Of a DNA stretch of 9,692 nt, positions 1 to 6,359 are shown one piece after another. Positions within the stretch are counted from its first letter, which is position 1; the number at the start of each line of letters is the position of its first letter. The position numbers and the translations under genes are program-made. Origin of the DNA: Archangiaceae bacterium (GTDB taxonomy: Bacteria; Myxococcota; Myxococcia; Myxococcales; Myxococcaceae); contig JAHFDQ010000203.1 in the NCBI GenBank assembly GCA_023248915.1, forward strand, positions 1-9,692. Reading direction: 5' to 3'. The notes beneath the pieces are model-generated. The model saw only the letters and a list, made by a program, of their open reading frames with translations, was not told the origin of the DNA and searched no databases.

Positions 1-75
1 CAGGGCGACGAACAGGCCGGCGCGGACGATGAAGCGGCGTTCCTTCGCGGCCGGGTTGAGCTCGGGTTTCGCCAT
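1..75 (-). CDS. mlaD: MlaD-like MCE-family lipid-transport protein, N-terminal fragment
   Basis: Only the first 25 codons are in the window; the gene runs off the left edge. The visible peptide starts MAKPELNPAAKERR and turns hydrophobic (FIVRAGLFVAL). This is the usual start of an MCE/MlaD protein: a short charged cytoplasmic tail, then one transmembrane anchor. In the family, the following MCE domain forms a periplasmic hexameric ring through which phospholipids pass. The ATG at 73-75 is supported by a GGAGGG Shine-Dalgarno at 85-90 (minus strand) nine bases upstream. The gene begins four bases after the mlaF stop, so it is co-transcribed with mlaE and mlaF. The MCE domain itself is not visible, so the assignment rests on gene order and the anchor pattern. 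Confidence 0.7.
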   Translation of the reverse strand, partial: MAKPELNPAAKERRFIVRAGLFVAL

Positions 76-79
76 GCCT

Positions 80-853
80 CTAGGCCCTCCGGGTGGCGCC
101 CGCGCGCGCGTCGAAGAAGGCGCGCACGTCGGGGAGTTTCGATTGCCGCATCTCGTCCACCGTGCCCACCTGGACGATGCGCTTGTTCGCCAGCATCGCG
201 ATGCGGTCCGAGACCGCGAAGGCGCTCTCCATGTCGTGGGTGACCACCACCGAGGTGCAGCCGAGGGTGCGCTTCATCGACAGAATCAGCTCGTCGATGA
301 TGCGGGTGCTGATCGGGTCGAGCCCGGTGGTCGGTTCGTCCCAGAGAATGACTTCGGGGTCGACGGCGATGGCCCGCGCAAGCCCCACCCGCTTGCGCAT
401 GCCGCCGGACAGGTCGCTCGGCCGCATCGCCTCGATGCCCGGCAGGTTCACCAGCGCCAGCTTCTGGGCCACCTTCTCGCGCAGCTCGTCCACCGGCATC
501 TCGGGGAAGTGCTCGTACAGCGGGTAGGCGATGTTCTCGCCGACGGTCAGCGAGTCGAACAGCGCCGCCCCCTGGAACACCATCGCCACCTTCTTGCGCA
601 CCGGCTGGAACTGGGCGTCGGTGAAGGCCGCCAAGTCTTGCCCTTCGAACCAGACCTTCCCCCGGTCTGGGCTCAACAGGCCGATCAGGCACTTCAACAG
701 CACGCTCTTGCCGGTGCCCGAGCCGCCGATGACGGTGAGCGTCTCGCCCTTCTGCACCGACAGGTTGAGCCCGTCGTAGATGCGCTTCGGGCCGAAGGAC
801 TTCTTCAGGTTCTCGAAGCGGATGAGCGCGTCTGGCGGGGCGGGCTCGGTCAT
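80..853 (-). CDS. mlaF: MlaF-like ABC transporter ATP-binding protein
   Basis: This is the cytoplasmic ATPase of an MCE/Mla-type phospholipid transporter, which powers lipid movement through the MlaE permease. At 257 aa it is a single full-length nucleotide-binding domain. All motifs are intact: Walker A GGSGTGKS (43-50), Q-loop Gln94, signature LSGGM (148-152), Walker B VILWDE with catalytic Glu173, the D-loop GLDP (177-180) and the switch His206 in VTHD. The signature LSGGMRKRVGLARA is characteristic of the Mla/Ttg2A branch. The ATG start overlaps the mlaE stop as ATGA (850-853), so translation is coupled. The stop lies four bases before mlaD. The family is clear. Whether it imports or exports lipid cannot be read from sequence. 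Confidence 0.93.
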   Translation of the reverse strand: MTEPAPPDALIRFENLKKSFGPKRIYDGLNLSVQKGETLTVIGGSGTGKSVLLKCLIGLLSPDRGKVWFEGQDLAAFTDAQFQPVRKKVAMVFQGAALFDSLTVGENIAYPLYEHFPEMPVDELREKVAQKLALVNLPGIEAMRPSDLSGGMRKRVGLARAIAVDPEVILWDEPTTGLDPISTRIIDELILSMKRTLGCTSVVVTHDMESAFAVSDRIAMLANKRIVQVGTVDEMRQSKLPDVRAFFDARAGATRRA

Positions 854-1710
854 AGGGCCATCAACAGCTTGGTGAGGAAGAAGTCCGACAGGCAGATGGC
901 CACCGAGGCGATCGCCACCGTCTCGGTGGTGGCGCGCCCCACCCCTTCGGTGCCGCCCTGGACATTGAAGCCCTTGAAGCAGCCGACCAGCGCGATGATG
1001 AGGCCGAACACCATGCTCTTGCCGATACCCGAAGTGAAGTCGCGAAAGCCCACCGTTTCGACCACCGACCGGTAGAACTGTTCGAAGGGTATTTCGTACT
1101 CGCTGCGCACCACCGCCGACCCGGCCGCCAGGCCCATCACGTCGGCCAGCGCCGTCAGGGCCGGCATCACCACCATGCAGGCCAGCACCCGGGGCACCAC
1201 CAGCTTCTTGATGGGGTCGGCCCCCAGCGCCCGAATGGCGTCGATCTGCTCGGTCACCTTCATCGAACCGAGCTCGGCGGTGATGCCCGAACCGATGCGC
1301 GCGCCCACCGTCAGCGCCGTCAAGACCGGCCCCAGCTCGCGGAACAGGGTCAGCACCACCACCTTGCCCACCGTGTGCTGCACCCCGAAGCGGGCGAGGA
1401 AGAAGGCGAACTGCAGCGAGATGACGAGGCCGGCGAAGACGGCCGTCAGGGTCGCGATCGACAGCGACCGCACGCCCAATACCTCGATCTGGTAGGCGAC
1501 TTCGCCGGGCGCGAAGGGGGGCCGCACCGCGCGGGCGAGGGTGCGCCAGAGCATCAGGGTGACTCCCCCGAACTGCTCGAACGCCTCGTTCATCTTCTCG
1601 CGGAAGGGGATGATCGCCTTCAGCTCTTGCTGCACCAGCTCGTGCAGCGGCTCGTCGCCCATGGGGAACTCGCCGGTGGGCCCGGGGAATTCGCCGGTGG
1701 GGCCGCTCAT
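850..1710 (-). CDS. mlaE: MlaE-family ABC transporter permease
   Basis: This is the inner-membrane permease of the Mla/MCE lipid transporter, partner of MlaF and MlaD. The 286 aa protein has several hydrophobic segments (roughly 85-105, 120-140, 172-200, 230-250, 262-284). The MlaE hallmark block at about 125-175 begins ELGPVLTALTVGARIG and continues through ELGSMKVTEQIDAIRALG. An amphipathic N-terminal helix (about 20-60) precedes the core, as in E. coli MlaE. The ATG at 1708-1710 overlaps the upstream lipoprotein stop (ATGA), so this start is coupled. A second in-frame ATG (Met17, 1660-1662) lies just after a duplicated GPTGEFP heptapeptide and would give a 270 aa protein closer to usual family length. 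The start is therefore slightly uncertain. The 3' end overlaps mlaF by four bases. Confidence 0.92.
   Translation of the reverse strand: MSGPTGEFPGPTGEFPMGDEPLHELVQQELKAIIPFREKMNEAFEQFGGVTLMLWRTLARAVRPPFAPGEVAYQIEVLGVRSLSIATLTAVFAGLVISLQFAFFLARFGVQHTVGKVVVLTLFRELGPVLTALTVGARIGSGITAELGSMKVTEQIDAIRALGADPIKKLVVPRVLACMVVMPALTALADVMGLAAGSAVVRSEYEIPFEQFYRSVVETVGFRDFTSGIGKSMVFGLIIALVGCFKGFNVQGGTEGVGRATTETVAIASVAICLSDFFLTKLLMAL
1663..1704 (-). repeat. Two-copy 21-bp tandem repeat in the mlaE 5' end
   Basis: Two adjacent 21-base units (1684-1704 and 1663-1683, read on the minus strand) match at 19 of 21 positions. Each encodes GPTGEFP, so the duplication keeps frame. They sit between two candidate mlaE start codons, ATG at 1710 and ATG at 1662. 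The two mismatches are silent, which suggests an older duplication or selection on the peptide. Confidence 0.85.
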
Positions 1711-2210
1711 CGGCGGGCTCCGGTCTTGAAGCGCGCCAAGAGCGCCTGGAAGGTGGTCGCCTGCTCGTCGAACCGGCCGTGCGGAGCCACGTAGGTGAAG
1801 TCGTAGGCGCAGCCGTCCTTCTTCATCACCACCAGCGCCAACTCGACTTCGACGCCGTCGAGCCGCGCCAGGTAGCGCGACGACAGGCTCGCCCTGCCGT
1901 CCAGGGTGCCCGGCTCTTCCGACACCTTCACCCGGTCGGTGAAGCCGATGAGCAGGTGGGAAGTGAGCACCTCGAGCGACGCGTCCCCGAAGTCGTGGCA
2001 GGTGGAGTTCACCGCCAGGCTGTGGGCCGAGGTCGGCGCGACGAAGGCGAGATCATTCTCCGCCAGCTCGACCTTGCGCCAGGTGTCGGGCGGCGCGCCC
2101 AGCTCGTAGCGCACGCCTTCCTTGACGAAGACCCCGTTGCGCAGGCCTCCGGAACAGGCGGCCAGCGCCAGCGCGGCAGCACCCAGGTTCGCGAGAAGCC
2201 TCACCCGCAC
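1707..2210 (-). CDS. Putative lipoprotein heading the Mla operon (function unknown)
   Basis: I do not recognise a named family. The chosen GTG start (2208-2210) gives 167 aa and a classic lipoprotein signal: basic n-region (MRVR), hydrophobic stretch LLANLGAAALALAAC and lipobox LAAC with acylated Cys19. A GGTGGGG Shine-Dalgarno-like run at 2220-2226 (minus strand) lies nine bases upstream. A second GTG at 2204 is possible. An ATG at 2285 would add 25 charged residues in front of the signal peptide and run through the promoters and LexA operator, so I reject it. The mature part is about 149 aa, globular, with two Cys residues (in STCHDFGD and DGCAYDF) that could form a disulfide. The gene overlaps mlaE by ATGA, suggesting a role in the same envelope lipid pathway, by inference from context only. 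Confidence 0.75.
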   Translation of the reverse strand: MRVRLLANLGAAALALAACSGGLRNGVFVKEGVRYELGAPPDTWRKVELAENDLAFVAPTSAHSLAVNSTCHDFGDASLEVLTSHLLIGFTDRVKVSEEPGTLDGRASLSSRYLARLDGVEVELALVVMKKDGCAYDFTYVAPHGRFDEQATTFQALLARFKTGARR

Positions 2211-2240
2211 GCCACGATGCCCCACCCGGGCCCGACGTCC

Positions 2241-2267
2241 ATTTTCGGCGTGGAAGTTGACTCTCAA
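2241..2267 (-). promoter_or_regulatory. Candidate sigma70 promoter for the lipoprotein-mlaEFD operon
   Basis: On the minus strand, a -35 TTGAGA (2262-2267, 5 of 6 to TTGACA) is followed 15 bases later by GAAAAT (2241-2246, 4 of 6 to TATAAT). A start near 2234 would give a leader of about 24 bases carrying the GGTGGGG motif. The spacing is short, so this is tentative. The -35 overlaps the LexA operator and abuts the forward lexA -35. Confidence 0.4.
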
Positions 2268-2288
2268 CGCCTGTTCAGTGACCATACT
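2257..2288 (+). promoter_or_regulatory. Candidate lexA promoter
   Basis: TTGACT (2257-2262, 5 of 6 to the -35 consensus) is followed by the LexA operator and then CATACT (2283-2288, 4 of 6 to TATAAT). The 20-base spacing is long. A 17-base spacing would use the poorer GACCAT at 2280-2285. With either -10, the operator fills the spacer, the standard place for LexA autorepression. The leader to the ATG at 2321 would be about 25-30 bases and contains GGGAGGG (2308-2314) six bases before the ATG. Confidence 0.5.
2263..2279 (+). promoter_or_regulatory. LexA operator (SOS box, Myxococcus type)
   Basis: The 17-mer CTCAACGCCTGTTCAGT is an interrupted palindrome: CTCAAC, four bases (GCCT), GTTCAG. 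The left arm matches the reverse complement of the right (CTGAAC) at 5 of 6. It fits the Myxococcus xanthus LexA motif as I recall it, CTRHAMRYBYGTTCAGS, at 15 of 17 positions, missing at 3 and 17. It lies 41-57 bases upstream of the lexA start and over both divergent -35 regions. Confidence 0.75.
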
Positions 2289-2303
2289 GAAAGCCTGTCA
2301 CGT
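2287..2303 (+). promoter_or_regulatory. Possible second, degenerate LexA site
   Basis: CTGAAAGCCTGTCACGT begins 24 bases after the main operator and matches it at 12 of 17 positions, with the same central GCCT spacer. Against the Myxococcus motif it scores about 13 of 17; the left arm CTGAAA is good and the right arm GTCACG poor. It would sit at or just after the lexA transcription start. The overlap also creates a perfect TTCAGT-N6-ACTGAA palindrome (2274-2291). Confidence 0.35.
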
Positions 2304-2320
2304 CCCCGGGAGGGTCGCCG

Positions 2321-2983
2321 ATGGAAGAACTCACCGATCGCCAGCGAGAAGTCCTCGACTTCATCGTGAAGGAAACCGAGGTGCGCGGCTTTCCGCCGAC
2401 CATCCGCGAGATTGGCGAAGAGATGGACATCCGGTCGACCAATGGGGTGAACGACCACTTGAAGGCCCTCGAGCGCAAAGGGTACCTCAACCGCGGAGAG
2501 CAGCAGAGCCGGTCGCTGGTGCCCACCAAGCGCGCCCGCCTGGTGCTCGGGCTCGGCAAGCGACCCGACGCCACCTTGGTCGAGGTGCCGCTCTTGGGTC
2601 GCGTCGCCGCCGGCGCTCCGCTCTTGGCGACCGAGAACATCGAAGACTCGGTGAAGATCGACAGCTTCCTGCTCGGCGGCTCAGGCAAGGAAGTGTTCGC
2701 CCTGCGCGTCAAGGGCGAGTCGATGGTCGACGACGGCATCTTCGACGGCGACTTCCTCTTCGTGAAGAAGACGCCGACGGCCCAGCCGGGCGAGATCGTC
2801 GTCGCCCTGATCGAGGACGAGGCGACGGTGAAGCGCTACTACCCCGAGGGAGAGCGCATTCGCTTTCAGCCCGCCAACAAGACGATGGACCCGATCTACG
2901 TCGCCCGGTCCGACTTCCGGTCGACGATGCTGCTGGGCATCGTGGTGGGCGTCTACCGGAAGATGGTCGGCGGCCGGAAGTAG
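2321..2983 (+). CDS. lexA: LexA, SOS-response transcriptional repressor
   Basis: LexA is a dimeric repressor of DNA-damage genes that cuts itself when RecA filaments form. The 220 aa protein is full length. The N-terminal winged helix (1-68) includes LTDRQREVLDFI, PPTIREIG (26-32) and the recognition segment STNGVNDHLKALERKGYL (39-56). The C-terminal S24 domain has the cleavage bond Ala97-Gly98 in VAAGAP, nucleophile Ser134 (GESMVDD) and general base Lys171 (ATVKRYY), all intact, so it should be cleavable. The ATG is fixed by GGGAGGG at 2308-2314, six bases upstream. The promoter carries a LexA box, implying autorepression. The divergent neighbour is the Mla operon. The convergent TPR gene ends on the next base after the lexA stop, leaving no room for a terminator. 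Confidence 0.97.
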   Translation: MEELTDRQREVLDFIVKETEVRGFPPTIREIGEEMDIRSTNGVNDHLKALERKGYLNRGEQQSRSLVPTKRARLVLGLGKRPDATLVEVPLLGRVAAGAPLLATENIEDSVKIDSFLLGGSGKEVFALRVKGESMVDDGIFDGDFLFVKKTPTAQPGEIVVALIEDEATVKRYYPEGERIRFQPANKTMDPIYVARSDFRSTMLLGIVVGVYRKMVGGRK

Positions 2984-4129
2984 TCAGGGGCAGCGCGTCA
3001 CGCCCGCGTCGGCCGAGCGCGCCCGGGCGCAGGCCTCGGCCTTCCGGCGCGCGTCGCCAACCTTTCCCGCCAAGGCCGCGACCTTCAGTTGAAGCGGTAC
3101 GTCCTCGCGTTCCGCGGGTTCTTCCGCGACCTGGGCGAGCAACGCCAGGGCGTCCTTCTTCCGACCCACCGAGGCCAAGAGGTCGGCCAGGTCGATGGAC
3201 TCGCGGACCTCTTCTCCCGTCGCGGTCGCGAGCGCGCGGTCCAGCTCGGCCAGAAGGCACTCGGCGTCCTTGCGCGCCTGGCACAGCCTCGCCAGCGCGA
3301 CATGGACGACCGCCCTGTTCTTTACGCGCAGCGACTCGCGGTAGGCCGCCTCGGCCTCGCCGGTTCGACCCAGCTTCGACTCGGCCTCGCCCGCCAAATC
3401 CCAGAGCGTCGGGTCGGTCGAGCTTCGCGCGGCCTCGCGGTAGAGGTCCGCCGCCTCGGCGAGCTGCCCTGCTTGCACGTCGAGGTCGGCCAGCTCGGAG
3501 ATCAGCTCGCCCGTCCGGGTGCCCGCATCGGCCGCTCCGCCGAGCAGCACGCGCGCCTCGTCACGCCGGCCCCGGCGGGACAGCTCGCCGGCCGCCCTCA
3601 GCCAGAGGAACGCCTTCGCCGACTGGGGCGCCGCGCGGGCCGCGGCGGTGAAGGCTGCGACCGCCCGGTCGACGTCGCCTTCCTTGGCGCGCAGCTCGCC
3701 CAACTGCTCGAGGGCGTTGAAGTCTGCCGGGTTCAGCGCCAAGGCGCGCTCGAGCGAGGTCGCCGCCTCGGCCCGCCGGCCGAGCATCAAGAGAATGAAG
3801 CCCCGCCGGCTCCAGTTGGTCGCGCGGCCCGGAGTCAGCAGCACCGCGGCGTCGAACTGGACGAGCGCTTCGGCGAGGTTGCCCTCCGATAAGAAGAGCT
3901 CGCCGGTCGCGGCCGGCAGCCTTGGGTCTCGAGGGGCCAGGGCGCGGACCTCGTCGAAGCGGCGGTGCGCTTCCGCGAAGTCGCCCTTCAGGTACGCGGC
4001 CGTGCCGGCCAGGTACAGCCCCTCGGCCTGGGCCGCCGGGTCCAGCTTCGGCTCGCTCGGGCAAGCAGCCGCGGCCAACCCGAAGAGGACGACCGCCGAC
4101 CTCGCCCTGTGCGCGGGAAGGGAAGGCAT
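2984..4129 (-). CDS. TPR-repeat lipoprotein (function unknown)
   Basis: This 381 aa protein has an N-terminal export signal (MPSLPAHRARSAVVLFGLAAAAC) ending at Cys23. The lipobox AAAC is weaker than the LxAC consensus, so lipidation is likely but not certain. The rest is almost wholly alpha-helical tetratricopeptide repeats, with units starting near 34, 71, 103, 137, 171, 208, 242 and 274 and typical A-x-G and ALNP-type turns (for example ALALNPADFNALEQLGEL at 129-146). TPRs bind partner proteins; none can be named here. The ATG at 4127-4129 overlaps the upstream gene's stop by one base (TGATG), so the two are translated as a pair. The stop directly abuts the convergent lexA stop. A Cys pair near the C-terminus (367, 380) may be oxidised in the periplasm. 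Confidence 0.85.
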   Translation of the reverse strand: MPSLPAHRARSAVVLFGLAAAACPSEPKLDPAAQAEGLYLAGTAAYLKGDFAEAHRRFDEVRALAPRDPRLPAATGELFLSEGNLAEALVQFDAAVLLTPGRATNWSRRGFILLMLGRRAEAATSLERALALNPADFNALEQLGELRAKEGDVDRAVAAFTAAARAAPQSAKAFLWLRAAGELSRRGRRDEARVLLGGAADAGTRTGELISELADLDVQAGQLAEAADLYREAARSSTDPTLWDLAGEAESKLGRTGEAEAAYRESLRVKNRAVVHVALARLCQARKDAECLLAELDRALATATGEEVRESIDLADLLASVGRKKDALALLAQVAEEPAEREDVPLQLKVAALAGKVGDARRKAEACARARSADAGVTRCP

Positions 4130-5292
4130 CAGAATCGGTACAGGGCGCCGAGGCTGAGGTCGAAGTTGAGGCCGGCGCCGAGCCCGGTCTCCTGGTCGCT
4201 CAACCCCAGGACGATCTGCGCGATGTTGATGGACGCCTCGACCAGCCCCTCGAGGCCAGGCAAGAAGCGGTACTGAAAACCGAACATGCCGATGACGGTG
4301 GGAATCGAGCCGGTCTCGCGGAACGGACCGTACTTGCCCATCGACAGCGTCAGACCCATGCCGAGGCCCCAGTACGGTTGGAACGCGTCGGCGACGCCGT
4401 AGAGCTTGCGCACGCCAAGCACGCTCGGCACCACGGTCAGGTCGACGGCGTTGTCCTTACTCTGGCCGTGCACCAGGTTGAAGCCCACCTGCAGGAAAGC
4501 GAGCCACTCGGGGTCGAAGGCCCAGCCGACCTCGAGCTCGGCCCCGGGGTTCAGCGCCGCGAGGCTGGCGAGGAATTGGTTGCCGAATTTGAGCCCGAGG
4601 CTGATACCGAGGCCTTGCGCCTTCACCCCGGAAGCCGGCTCCGCGGCCTCCTCGAGCACCCCCAACATCTCCTGGGCGACCCGGGCCGCCGCGCCCGGCA
4701 GGCCGTCGTCGCTGGACGCCTCGGCCCGCGGTTTCGAAACGGCCACCCCGCGCGAGGAGTCGTAGACCGACGTGGTGAGCACGTACGTCTTCCCGAGCTT
4801 GTCGAGGCGCCCGGTCACCAGGTAGCGGGCGCCGAGCGCGCCCGAGACTTCGGCCAGGCACGATGTGTCGGTGCACGGCCCGAGCAGTTGCTTCTGCCGC
4901 TCGAGCCCGAGCGCCGCCTTAATGTCGCGGTCCGACACCACCTTCAGGTGCTTCGACTCACCCAGCCGGCTCGCTAGCAGAGCGTTCACGGCCGGCGCCG
5001 CCTCGGCAGCTCCCTGGTTCGACTCGAAGGCCAGAAGCGCGACCAGCGCCGGGCCCGCGCGCGTTCCCGCGTCTTGAGCGGAAGCAGCCAACGAATGACC
5101 TGAGCCGTCGGAACCAAAAGCACTCGCGCCCGCATCTGGAGCGCCAGGGGCGTTGCTCGCCGAAGTCGGGGCTTCCGCGCCCGCGTCCGAGGCGGTCGGT
5201 CCGGCCGCCGGCGATGGTTCGGCGTGAGCCCCGGCGGCGGCGAGCGAAAGGGCCAGCACAACGGGCATCATGGCGAGCGACCGGGGCCTCAT
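4129..5292 (-). CDS. Exported FlgO/TolB-like domain protein with C-terminal beta barrel
   Basis: This 387 aa envelope protein has three parts. A signal peptide (1-24) is probably cut at AHA-EP. A disordered Ala/Ser/Gly/Pro-rich linker covers 25-80. A globular alpha/beta domain (about 82-215) follows, with VALLAFESN, a Cys140-x4-Cys145 pair and GARYLVTGRLDK, resembling the FlgO/TolB/CsgG-like domains common in myxobacterial exported proteins. Residues 227-387 alternate hydrophobic and polar residues in glycine-rich strands and end in LYRF. A terminal Phe is the usual BAM-targeting signal, so an eight-stranded outer-membrane barrel is likely. The family link is by pattern only. It heads an operon with the TPR lipoprotein. 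No Shine-Dalgarno precedes the ATG. A TAGACT -10-like hexamer (5302-5307, minus strand) ends nine bases before it but has no matching -35. Later starts at Met8 or Met9 are possible. Confidence 0.8.
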   Translation of the reverse strand: MRPRSLAMMPVVLALSLAAAGAHAEPSPAAGPTASDAGAEAPTSASNAPGAPDAGASAFGSDGSGHSLAASAQDAGTRAGPALVALLAFESNQGAAEAAPAVNALLASRLGESKHLKVVSDRDIKAALGLERQKQLLGPCTDTSCLAEVSGALGARYLVTGRLDKLGKTYVLTTSVYDSSRGVAVSKPRAEASSDDGLPGAAARVAQEMLGVLEEAAEPASGVKAQGLGISLGLKFGNQFLASLAALNPGAELEVGWAFDPEWLAFLQVGFNLVHGQSKDNAVDLTVVPSVLGVRKLYGVADAFQPYWGLGMGLTLSMGKYGPFRETGSIPTVIGMFGFQYRFLPGLEGLVEASINIAQIVLGLSDQETGLGAGLNFDLSLGALYRF

Positions 5293-5499
5293 GGGCAGAG
5301 CAGTCTACGGGCCCCTGGGAAGCCGTGGGGATTTTGCGTTCGCGCACGTCGCAAGGGGGCGAAAGGTTGCCTCTCGGGGGCTCGAGTTTCGGGCCGCTGG
5401 CCAAAGCCAAGCCGCACTTCCGAATTTCCCCTCTGAAGAAAAGCGTGTCCGGCATGGAAACGGCCAGAGCCCGTGGAACTGCACCCCCGCCGGCCGCTT

Positions 5500-5530
5500 A
5501 GCTACGCACCTTCGGGCGAACGCGCTAGCT
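5500..5530. repeat. Imperfect inverted repeat in the 5293-5572 intergenic region
   Basis: AGCTACGC (5500-5507) pairs with GCGCTAGCT (5522-5530), eight base pairs with one bulged base. The loop can form a further TTC/GAA stem. The hairpin lies 43-73 bases before the kinase ATG. No T-run follows, so it is not a classic terminator. It could be an operator or leader structure. Nothing else recognisable is present in this 280-base gap apart from a TAGACT hexamer near 5305 (minus strand) and an A/T-richer patch at 5422-5443. Confidence 0.4.
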
Positions 5531-5572
5531 TCCGCCTACCTTGAGCGCAGGACTGCTCGACCGACTCTCGCC

Positions 5573-6337
5573 ATGAGCCCAGGCACCCTTGAAGCCGCTC
5601 CACCCGCAACGGGCCTGGCGGAACTCGAGCAGCTCCAGCGCCACGCGGCGGTGGGCGAGCTTGCGGCCGGCCTGGCCCATGACCTCAACAACGTCCTGTC
5701 GACCCTCTCGGTCGTGAGCAGCCTGCTGCGCCAAGGCGAGTCGGGAACCGAGAGGCTCTCGGTGTTGGCGCAGCTCGACGCCGCCGTGACGAGCGCCAAG
5801 CGGCTCACCCGCGGAATGCTCGAGGTGGGTCTGCCGACCGACGGCGAGCGCGAGCCGCTCTCGTTGAACGAGCTCGCCAGCGAGGTGGCCGAGCTGGTCG
5901 GCCGCGCCGCTTCGCCCAGGCTCGATTTTCACTTCGACCTCTGCGCCACCCGGTCCGTCCTCGCCGACCGCACGCGGCTAGCGCAAGTGGTGCTGAACCT
6001 CGCGGTGAACGCCCGAGACGCGGCGGGCCCTGGGGGCAAGGTGACGGTGCGCACGTACGACTCCGCCGACGTTTCGGCCTCGGCCCACCCTGTCCCGCCT
6101 ATGGGCCGCCACGTCGTGCTCGAGGTCTCCGACACGGGCCCAGGAGTCGACCCAGCCCTGCGCGAACGCATCTTCGAGCCGTACTTCACGACCAAGAAAG
6201 GCGGCGCCTCGCCGGGCATCGGGCTCGGCCTCGCCATCGCCCGCCGCATCGTCGCCGAGCACGGCGGCACCCTCGAGCTCGCCCTGGACTCCGGACCGGG
6301 AGCGACCTTCCGCGTCCTCTTGCCCTGCGCGCCGTGA
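5573..6337 (+). CDS. Orphan cytoplasmic sensor histidine kinase
   Basis: This is a two-component histidine kinase that autophosphorylates and passes phosphate to a response regulator, which is not encoded nearby. The ATG at 5573-5575 gives 254 aa. The H-box begins almost at once, GELAAGLAHDLNN (28-40), with phospho-acceptor His36. A dimerisation helix follows to about 85. The HATPase_c domain has N-box NLAVNARDA (142-150), G1 DTGPG (187-191), F-box FEPYFTTK (201-208) and G2 GIGLGLA (215-221). All catalytic motifs are present. There is no transmembrane segment, HAMP or PAS domain, so the input must be another protein or a very short N-terminus. The reading frame extends upstream to 5270, but the added sequence is low-complexity with no domain, so I reject it. 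No good Shine-Dalgarno is visible. Confidence 0.88.
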   Translation: MSPGTLEAAPPATGLAELEQLQRHAAVGELAAGLAHDLNNVLSTLSVVSSLLRQGESGTERLSVLAQLDAAVTSAKRLTRGMLEVGLPTDGEREPLSLNELASEVAELVGRAASPRLDFHFDLCATRSVLADRTRLAQVVLNLAVNARDAAGPGGKVTVRTYDSADVSASAHPVPPMGRHVVLEVSDTGPGVDPALRERIFEPYFTTKKGGASPGIGLGLAIARRIVAEHGGTLELALDSGPGATFRVLLPCAP

Positions 6338-6359
6338 CGGCCGGGCCGACCCTGTCGCC

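Noticed and set aside
29..1075. A 348-codon plus-strand frame opposite mlaF and mlaE
   Set aside because: Antisense to intact, motif-complete genes; no recognisable domain.
2122..3651. A 509-codon open frame across the lexA region in another frame
   Set aside because: It runs over the LexA operator, all of lexA and the opposing TPR gene, and its translation is Arg/Pro-rich low complexity.
5270..5572. N-terminal extension of the kinase frame by 101 codons
   Set aside because: The added residues are low complexity, overlap the start of the divergent gene and contain no sensor or membrane segment.
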